Made by a program: the position numbers and the translations under genes. The notes below the pieces were generated by a model that saw only the letters and a list, made by a program, of their open reading frames with translations, was not told where the DNA came from and made no database searches. Source: Gudongella sp046224405 (lineage in GTDB: Bacteria; Bacillota; Clostridia; Tissierellales; Tissierellaceae). From it: a stretch of DNA of 37,039 nucleotides. Location of the stretch: assembly GCF_046224405.1 (NCBI RefSeq), contig NZ_JBJXRK010000023.1, positions 1 through 37,039 of the forward strand, written 5' to 3'. This document shows positions 32,401-37,039 of this stretch, piece after piece (the stretch's first letter is position 1; each line of letters opens with the position of its first letter).

Positions 32401-33211
32401 CATCAGGATTGCCAAGCCAAGGGTATTTATACCTGTATTCCCGGGAACAAACAGCGAGTATGATTCAGTTAGGGCATTCCAGAAGGCTGGAGGAATTGTA
32501 AGCAGCACAGTCTTCAGAAACCAGAATTCCCAGGATATAAACGATTCACTCAAGGAATGGGCAGAGGAAATCTCAAAGAGTCAGATCCTTATGATTCCAG
32601 GAGGCTTCAGTGCTGGAGATGAGCCTGAGGGATCCGGAAAATTCATTGCAACAATATTCAGGAACCCATACCTTACAGAGGCAGTGATGGACCTTCTCAA
32701 GAACAGGGATGGTCTAGTGCTGGGAATCTGCAACGGATTCCAGGCACTTATAAAGCTGGGACTTCTGCCAAACGGGGAGATAGGTACCATAGATGAGAAT
32801 TCGCCTACAATAACCTTCAACAGGATTGGTAGACACATATCTCAGCTACAGCCAGTAAGGATAGTGTCAAAGCTTTCTCCGTGGTATGCAAACACCCAGG
32901 TAGGGGAGGTTTACACAATGCCTCTTTCCCACGGCGAGGGAAGGTTTGTGGCCAAGGGTGATGTGCTTAGGAAGCTGATCGAAAACGGCCAGATTTCATC
33001 ACAGTACGTTGACCTTGATGGAAATGCAACCTATGATGGTTTCTACAATGCAAATGGGTCATTGATGGCTGTGGAGTCATTGACCAGCCCTGATGGAAGG
33101 GTCCTGGGCAAGATGGGTCACTCGGAAAGGATAGCAGAGGACATATACAAAAATATACCTGGTGAAAAAGACCAGCGACTTTTCAAGGCTGGAATTGATT
33201 ACTTCGGATAA
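29474..33211 (+). CDS. purL: Phosphoribosylformylglycinamidine synthase, single-chain
   Basis: A 1245-residue ATP-dependent amidotransferase of purine synthesis, converting FGAR and glutamine to FGAM. The N-terminal PurS-like region is followed by the synthase domains, with DTYWSDHCRHTTFF (about 226) and KNETHNHPTEIEPFGGAAT (about 322). The C-terminal glutaminase has C1086 (LGICNGFQAL) and H1153 (SHGEGRF). It is the fused form, so separate purQ and purS are not expected. The start is uncertain: GTG 29474 is only 2 nt from AAAGG, and a start a few codons later is possible. It has its own promoter and terminator, apart from other pur genes. Confidence 0.97.
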   Translation: MVVISDIRRVYVEKREGFDVEAMHMLHEIKESLKIDGVERVRILNRYDFTCRNEESFDETVNKILSEPNVDLVHNTDLPEFKGRALAVEYLPGQYDQRADSAEQCIQILLGDMDAKVKSAKVFLMVGNISDENFRKIKDYLINPIDSREASMELPRTLEDRTVEPEDVEIHKGFIDYSQEDLEEFRISMGFAMSLDDIILIQEYFRNDEKRDPSVTELKVIDTYWSDHCRHTTFFTEIQNIKIQEGKYQQVFQAALDSYYRSREKTGVSKPVSLMDLATINARETRQDGLLENLDISDEINACSIEIDVDVDGNIEKWLLMFKNETHNHPTEIEPFGGAATCLGGAIRDPLSGRSYVYQAMRVTGSGDPRTPMEETIPGKLPQRKITKEAAKGYSSYGNQIGLATGQVTEIYHEGYIAKRMEVGAVIAAAPKSNVIRMAPKPGDIVLLVGGKTGRDGIGGATGSSKSHTEESLETSGAEVQKGNAPEERKIQRLFRKPELARLIKKCNDFGAGGVSVAIGELADSITIDLDVIPKKYDGLDGTELAISESQERMAVVIDPKDMEAFKELGSQENLEVTKVADITDTGRLVMNWRGNSILDIKRDFLDTNGSRQFADVVLGAPREGEKPVKTYQSFREGMEKTLSDLNVCSQKGMNAMFDNTVGAATVLMPEGGKHRLTPIEGMSAKIPVLQGDTRTASLMTFGYDPEICQWSPYHGGVYSVIEAISKLVAMGGDYKKARLSMQEYFEKLEKDPIKWGKPFSALLGAYSAQDELGIAAIGGKDSMSGTFNDISVPPTIITFAVTTESTDKVLSPEFKKTGSQVYLAEVMPDENDLPDFQQVRDVYSEIKKLVDQGIILSAKTVSKGGIAGAIAKMSFGNKLGFRFENIDVKELYEKKTGSILIEVGPEDSEKLSGNFRKIGETTSQEQLVFGDESVDLDSLIKLWLGTLEGVFPIKLDVDEEIRNLKSDAEPKPYGGIRIAKPRVFIPVFPGTNSEYDSVRAFQKAGGIVSSTVFRNQNSQDINDSLKEWAEEISKSQILMIPGGFSAGDEPEGSGKFIATIFRNPYLTEAVMDLLKNRDGLVLGICNGFQALIKLGLLPNGEIGTIDENSPTITFNRIGRHISQLQPVRIVSKLSPWYANTQVGEVYTMPLSHGEGRFVAKGDVLRKLIENGQISSQYVDLDGNATYDGFYNANGSLMAVESLTSPDGRVLGKMGHSERIAEDIYKNIPGEKDQRLFKAGIDYFG

Positions 33212-33231
33212 TAAAAAACAACTCAATAAAG

Positions 33232-33269
33232 AGAGGATAGCTTTAAATCAAGCTATCCTCTTATTTTTT
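33232..33269. terminator. Bidirectional terminator between purL and the esterase gene
   Basis: A perfect 12-bp stem AGAGGATAGCTT / AAGCTATCCTCT (33232-33243 with 33250-33261) with a 6-nt loop, then TATTTTTTA on the plus strand. On the minus strand it follows the esterase stop directly, with CTTTATTG behind it. Confidence 0.92.
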
Positions 33270-34020
33270 ACAGTCTATCCTGGTCCTTGAGCTCCTTAAG
33301 GAAATATGGCATCTGGACTCTCCACCAGGGCCAATCATGGTCAACATCCTTGCCCCAATAGTCAATCCACGCTGGAACGTCCTTGCTCCTGAGAATTTCC
33401 TCCATTGCCTTGGTGTCCCGTATTGTATCCTCCTCCCAGTTTCCAAGACCTGTACAAATTATGATATTCCCGTTCCTGTATAGATGAAGGTATTCATCAT
33501 TATCAAGGTTTCTGAGATAATCCACCGGTGAATTAAGGTATACGTCAGTATCAGAGGTATTGTCTCCAACAAAGAATCTGGCATCATAGATGCCGCTTAA
33601 GGCAATCAAGGTATCGAATACGTCGGGATGCCTGAAATAGAAGTTGGCGCTGTGGTAGGCTCCCATGCTGCAACCCGTAGTGATCATCGGTCCCTGCCAT
33701 CCGCTATGCTCCTTCACAAAGGGAATGAACTCGTCGATGATATATGAATCGTAATCATTGTGTCTTTTAGCCATGTCTCCAGGCCATGCACCCTTGTTAA
33801 GCCAGGATTCGCTGTCTACGCTGTCGACAGTGTAGAATCTAACGTAACCAGCTTCAATAAACCTCTGGCAGGCCTCAATCATTCCGAAATCCTCATACTC
33901 GTAAAACCTTCCACCGGAGGAAGGGAATACAATAATGGGTTTTCCTGAGTGCCCATAGGTTTTAAAGGGCATGACCCTATTTAGTTTCTCGCTGTAGAAT
34001 TCATGGTATTCGATATTCAT
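33268..34020 (-). CDS. Esterase family (alpha/beta hydrolase) protein
   Basis: A 250-residue serine hydrolase of the esterase-D type. Nucleophile Ser118 lies in TTGCSMGAYHS, and a catalytic His is likely in GKDVDHDWPWW near the C-terminus. IIVFPSSGGRFYEYEDFGM provides the oxyanion strand. It lacks a signal peptide, so it acts in the cytoplasm. It lies 27 nt downstream of the ATP-grasp gene, with GGGAGG before ATG 34020, so the two form an operon. The substrate is unknown; an ester, thioester or acyl product of the ATP-grasp enzyme is a possible target by context. Confidence 0.88.
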   Translation of the reverse strand: MNIEYHEFYSEKLNRVMPFKTYGHSGKPIIVFPSSGGRFYEYEDFGMIEACQRFIEAGYVRFYTVDSVDSESWLNKGAWPGDMAKRHNDYDSYIIDEFIPFVKEHSGWQGPMITTGCSMGAYHSANFYFRHPDVFDTLIALSGIYDARFFVGDNTSDTDVYLNSPVDYLRNLDNDEYLHLYRNGNIIICTGLGNWEEDTIRDTKAMEEILRSKDVPAWIDYWGKDVDHDWPWWRVQMPYFLKELKDQDRL

Positions 34021-34047
34021 GGTGAAAACCTCCCTAATTTAGTAAAA

Positions 34048-35214
34048 TCAGCTGTTGCCTAATATAAAATCAGCAGCCTCCCTTACTTCTTCAAAGCTTT
34101 CTGACCTGAGGATAAATGAATAGTCTCCAAGTGCCGCGGAGAATATTGATGCAATGGACCCATCCGTGACGATTACATGACCATGGTTTTCATGAGCCAG
34201 CTTACTGATCCAATCAAAGTCAGTGTCAATTTTCTTCTTTATACCCACAAAGCCACAAGAGTATCTTGTTTTGGGGAAATCACCAATATCTTTTCCTGAA
34301 ACCATCAATGCATATTTCTTGAAAACATCGATATCATTTGCATAATTAAACATATCCAGGGAAAGACCTCCAGGTGGTCTGACGTTTACCTCAAGGGCTA
34401 TCAACCTTCCATCCGGAGTCCTGAAGAATTCTATATGAAAGAATCTTTCTTTCAATCCAAACTCCTTAACAGCCTTTAGTCCATAGTCCATAAGATCTGA
34501 TGGAATTTCAATCTGGTTGTAGTAGAACTGATTAAGACCATCATTCACAGTCTCCATGACCCCAGTTCCAAATATGAAGGAGTTCATAAAGACAACCCTG
34601 CCATCCTTGTCTGCAAGTCCATCGAAGGTGTGAATTTCACCCTGGATGAATTCCTCCATAATGTAGTTCGTTGAGGGCTTGGAGTTGTAGAAGTTGATAA
34701 GCTCCTCCTGGTTTTTTATCTTATAGGTATTGGCAGCACCAACCCCGTTGTCAGGCTTTGCACACACCGGGTAGCCCACCTCCTTGATGAAGCTCCTGGC
34801 ATCATCCATAGTGGGAACCACCTGCCCCCTTGCTACAGGTATACCTGCATTCTTAAAATGCTGCTTCATCTGGGATTTCATTTTTATTGAAGGTATGTGA
34901 GAGGTTTTGAAGCCTTCCACATTGAAATCAGTCCTTAATTTTGCATCCTGCTCAATCCAGTACTCATTGTGGGACTCTATGTAGTCCAGCTTCCCATACT
35001 TGTAGGTGAAGTATCCACATGCGCGTACCATCTGGTCATAGTCCTCCATATCATCAACCTTGTAGTACTCGGTCATGGCATCCCTTAAATCCTGGTCAAG
35101 GGAATCATAGGATTCAGAGCCCAGACCTAGAACTTTGACACCTTCATTTTTAAGGGCAATGGCAAAATATTTGTAATTGGCAGGGAAATGAGGTGATATA
35201 AATACGTAATTCAT
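34048..35214 (-). CDS. ATP-grasp family ligase
   Basis: A 388-residue ATP-grasp enzyme of the carbamoyl-phosphate-synthase / biotin-carboxylase / D-Ala-D-Ala-ligase superfamily. A Rossmann-like N-terminal domain (YVFISPHFPANYKYFAIAL) is followed by the ATP-grasp core: GYPVCAKPDNGVGAANTYKI, NYIMEEFIQGEIHTFDG (hinge) and FFHIEFFRTPDGRLIALEVNVRPPGG (Mg-binding Glu and Asn). Such enzymes join a carboxylate to an amine or thiol through an acyl-phosphate. It does not match a named housekeeping ligase. AAGGAGCC precedes ATG 35214. An extended -10 and a direct repeat lie upstream. Confidence 0.88.
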   Translation of the reverse strand: MNYVFISPHFPANYKYFAIALKNEGVKVLGLGSESYDSLDQDLRDAMTEYYKVDDMEDYDQMVRACGYFTYKYGKLDYIESHNEYWIEQDAKLRTDFNVEGFKTSHIPSIKMKSQMKQHFKNAGIPVARGQVVPTMDDARSFIKEVGYPVCAKPDNGVGAANTYKIKNQEELINFYNSKPSTNYIMEEFIQGEIHTFDGLADKDGRVVFMNSFIFGTGVMETVNDGLNQFYYNQIEIPSDLMDYGLKAVKEFGLKERFFHIEFFRTPDGRLIALEVNVRPPGGLSLDMFNYANDIDVFKKYALMVSGKDIGDFPKTRYSCGFVGIKKKIDTDFDWISKLAHENHGHVIVTDGSIASIFSAALGDYSFILRSESFEEVREAADFILGNS

Positions 35215-35259
35215 GGTTGGCTCCTTTCTGCAGAATCTGCTTTTTATATTTTAAAGATA

Positions 35260-35268
35260 ATTATAACA
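35260..35268 (-). promoter_or_regulatory. Extended -10 promoter element of the ATP-grasp gene
   Basis: Minus strand TGtTATAAT. The -35 is poor, as expected of extended -10 promoters. The direct repeats at 35269-35295 sit immediately upstream. Confidence 0.55.
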
Positions 35269-35295
35269 GCTACAAAATTAAAATGCTACAAAATT
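35269..35295. repeat. 11-bp direct repeat upstream of the ATP-grasp gene
   Basis: GCTACAAAATT occurs at 35269-35279 and again at 35285-35295, a 16-bp period. The copies cover the -35 region of the ATP-grasp promoter, so they could bind an activator or repressor dimer. Confidence 0.6.
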
Positions 35296-35425
35296 TAGAA
35301 ACTTCAGAAAATAATTTTTCGTAACTTTTAAAGGTCATAGGTCCACTAGAAGTTGCTTAGGATATCATAGATACCATAAAATGACAAAAATATCAAAAAA
35401 AACGTGAATATCTGAACAAATAAAG

Positions 35426-35431
35426 TATAAT
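35426..35431 (+). promoter_or_regulatory. -10 element before the GNAT gene
   Basis: A perfect TATAAT, 44 bp before the start codon. The -35 at 17 bp (CGTGAA) is weak. Confidence 0.4.
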
Positions 35432-35474
35432 GGAGTAAAGGATAAAACTTACCATTACTAAACGGGAGGTTTTC

Positions 35475-36326
35475 ATGGAAAACATTGAGATTAAAATATG
35501 CTCAGAAGTATCGGATGAAGACATATACCTGGCTTTTAAGGAAGGGTTTTCAGACTACATAGTAAAATTTGATCTAAGCAAGGATCAATTTTTGGAAAGG
35601 TTCTTTGGAGCTGAAGGGAATAAACGAGAACACTCTCACATCGCCTATGATATGAATAGGCCGGTGGGTGTGGTTCTTGGTGGAATCATTACCTATGATG
35701 ACATAAGGACCTTCAGATGCGGTACCCTTTCAGTGGTACCTACCTACAGAAAAAAGGGTGTTGGCCGACAACTTATGAAAAGGCATGAGGAGATTGGAAG
35801 GAAAAATCGTTGCCAGATGATGATGCTGGAGGTTATTTCCGGGAATGACAGAGCAGTTGATTTCTATGAAAAACTTGGGTATGAAAAGGCATACTTTCTA
35901 AGATACTACACATTGAAGGAGCTTCGCAAATTCCCGGACAGGACCTTGGATGTTGAGAAGATAAGACCGGAAATGATAAAGAGAATAAAGCCCATACTAA
36001 ATGAGACCCATATAAACTGGCAGAACTCACTGGATTACACAGATAAGCTGGAGGGGATAGAGTACTACGGGATAACCAGCAGATCAAACCTTTCAAGCTT
36101 TATAATATTTGACCAGATGGGCAAGATTTACAGGATGTGGACCCATCCGGGACACAGGAGAGAGGGACATGGAGTTGCACTCTTACATAAGGTAATTGAA
36201 GTTACAGGAAAGCAGGAGCTCCATATGAGCGTATCCAGCAATGCAGGAATTTCCAACTTTCTGAGAAGGTTTGGTTTCCAGAAGGACAACTTGTATCAAT
36301 TTGAGATGATCAAGCCGATAATCTAA
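35475..36326 (+). CDS. Tandem GNAT acetyltransferase
   Basis: A 283-residue cytoplasmic acyltransferase with two GNAT modules. The first (about 5-150) is complete: GTLSVVPTYRKKGVGRQLMKRHEEIG is the acetyl-CoA-binding loop and NDRAVDFYEKLGYEKA the closing helix. The second (about 160-283) is more degenerate but retains RMWTHPGHRREGHGVALLHKVI and ISNFLRRFGFQKDN. Only the first has the normal R/Q-x-x-G-x-G/A pattern (RKKGVG); the second has RREGHG. The acceptor is unknown. GGGAGG precedes ATG 35475. It is a single-gene unit ended by a terminator shared with the convergent gene. Confidence 0.88.
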   Translation: MENIEIKICSEVSDEDIYLAFKEGFSDYIVKFDLSKDQFLERFFGAEGNKREHSHIAYDMNRPVGVVLGGIITYDDIRTFRCGTLSVVPTYRKKGVGRQLMKRHEEIGRKNRCQMMMLEVISGNDRAVDFYEKLGYEKAYFLRYYTLKELRKFPDRTLDVEKIRPEMIKRIKPILNETHINWQNSLDYTDKLEGIEYYGITSRSNLSSFIIFDQMGKIYRMWTHPGHRREGHGVALLHKVIEVTGKQELHMSVSSNAGISNFLRRFGFQKDNLYQFEMIKPII

Positions 36327-36339
36327 TATGTAGAAATTA

Positions 36340-36369
36340 AAACGAGGTGGAGCATGCTCCACCTCGTTT
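36340..36369. terminator. Bidirectional terminator between the GNAT gene and the surface-protein gene
   Basis: A perfect 30-bp palindrome (15-bp arms). On the minus strand it is followed by TTTTAATTTC, so it mainly ends the surface-protein transcript. On the plus strand the T-run is only the end of the stem. Confidence 0.85.
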
Positions 36370-36387
36370 GCATCTTACATCATTGCT

Positions 36388-37039
36388 CTATTCCCACCAT
36401 TGAACCACACTGTGAAGTGCAATCCAGAATGGACCTTCAACATCTTCTACCTCTAGATGTGCTTCAAGTCCATCTGATGAGATGTGTGGATTGTAATTGA
36501 ACTGTCCAAGTGCGTTTGTCATCTTACCATTCCTAAGTGTTGGCAACGGAGTTGATCCAATCCATACATGGGCCTCGTCCAACCAGTAATCATAATCAAG
36601 ATCTTCATCTATCATATAAGTTACTTCTACATCGAACAATCCAACTTCAGAACCTGCTGTCACTGTAACTTCAACTGTACCTACCTTGAAGCCGTTGGAC
36701 AGGATGTTCTGCCCAGCTGCTGCATAAAGGTCAAACTCATAAGTTCCAACTTCTGAGATCTCAGTTGTCCAACCCCAGTTAGTGGTTTTTACATAATCCC
36801 AAATTGCATCTGATTCGCCTGGGAGGTAACCCCATGCTGTTTCAGACATCAGCTGCAGGTTGTACTTGTTGTTGATTTCTATTTCAACTGCATCCTCTTC
36901 ATCTCCAGCAACTACTAGTATGCTGTTTCCATTTGGATAGCTGGTTGTCCAGCCTTCGATTGAAACTTCAGATACGGTGTATTCACCAGGAGGCAATGGA
37001 CCAATGATTTCCTCCCAAACACCAAATTCATCAGGTTCA
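36388..37039 (-). CDS. Cna-B/SpaA-type surface protein, C-terminal part (5' end outside window)
   Basis: The reading frame is open to the window edge at 37039, so this is the C-terminal ~217 residues of a larger protein; the in-frame TTG at 36996 is internal. IIGPLPPGEYTVSEVSIEGWTTSYPN, followed by VEIEINNKYN, is the end of a Cna-B (prealbumin-like) repeat, as in collagen adhesins and pilins. Residues beyond form a beta-rich, acidic and Trp-rich domain (DYDYWLDEAHVWIGSTPLP, GPFWIALHSVVQWWE). No LPXTG motif, hydrophobic tail or SLH domain is seen at the C-terminus, so it is probably secreted or bound by another part. Function is unknown. Confidence 0.8.
   Translation of the reverse strand, partial: EPDEFGVWEEIIGPLPPGEYTVSEVSIEGWTTSYPNGNSILVVAGDEEDAVEIEINNKYNLQLMSETAWGYLPGESDAIWDYVKTTNWGWTTEISEVGTYEFDLYAAAGQNILSNGFKVGTVEVTVTAGSEVGLFDVEVTYMIDEDLDYDYWLDEAHVWIGSTPLPTLRNGKMTNALGQFNYNPHISSDGLEAHLEVEDVEGPFWIALHSVVQWWE

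Noticed and set aside
35215..35474. Possible small gene in the longest intergenic gap (260 bp)
   Set aside because: The stretch is AT-rich with many stops. It holds only two divergent promoters and the direct repeat.

Overview
The window looks like chromosomal DNA of an anaerobic, low-to-mid GC Firmicute of the clostridial or tissierellial type. The support is: strong AGGAGG ribosome-binding sites, TTG and GTG starts, an SLH-domain surface protein and a Cna-B-type surface protein, a single-chain PurL of about 1245 residues, a tungsten-type aldehyde:ferredoxin oxidoreductase, and FtsEX. The exact genus cannot be read from the sequence. No rRNA, tRNA, CRISPR array, transposase, integrase or phage gene was seen.

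Layout. 1-3065 (plus strand): 3' part of a Mn/Fe superoxide dismutase, a YkvA-like DUF1232 protein, a secreted SLH protein and an EamA transporter. 3066-9085 (minus strand): in transcription order, a class-V aminotransferase (serC role), serA, a DUF1015 protein, a coiled-coil exported protein, ftsE and ftsX. The first three form a serine biosynthesis unit without serB. The last three look like a cell-wall unit in which the usual peptidoglycan hydrolase/activator is replaced by a protein with no recognisable enzyme domain. 9245-11861 (plus): late cobalamin assembly (cobU, cobS, cobC-like) with a TIM-barrel protein.

11904-17363 (plus): a GntR/FCD regulator with a perfect operator inside its own promoter, followed by a creatinase/ectoine-hydrolase-like M24 protein, an aldehyde:ferredoxin oxidoreductase, a MoaD/ThiS-like protein and a divergent SHMT-like PLP enzyme. 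The same operator recurs just upstream of the M24 gene. This looks like an uncharacterised catabolic cluster. 17377-18810: class II fructose-bisphosphate aldolase and a small zincin.

18900-27297: a visibly more AT-rich catabolic island. It holds an IclR regulator, a DctPQM TRAP transporter, a meta-cleavage-product-type C-C hydrolase, 2-hydroxypentadienoate hydratase, acylating acetaldehyde dehydrogenase, 4-hydroxy-2-oxovalerate aldolase, and a convergent HpcH/HpaI aldolase. This is the full lower meta-cleavage pathway with no ring-cleaving dioxygenase, coupled to an importer. Two matching 17-bp palindromes, one in the iclR leader and one between the -35 and -10 of the transporter promoter, are probable IclR operators.

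27365-37039: an MBL-fold hydrolase, an ADP-ribosylglycohydrolase-family protein, purL, a minus-strand ATP-grasp plus esterase pair, a tandem GNAT acetyltransferase, and the 3' end of a Cna-B-type surface protein running off the window on the minus strand.

The strongest candidates for undescribed biology are the oxygenase-free lower meta-cleavage island and the GntR / M24 / AOR / MoaD / SHMT-like cluster. Next come the FtsEX partner without a hydrolase domain and the DUF1015 protein in the serine operon.
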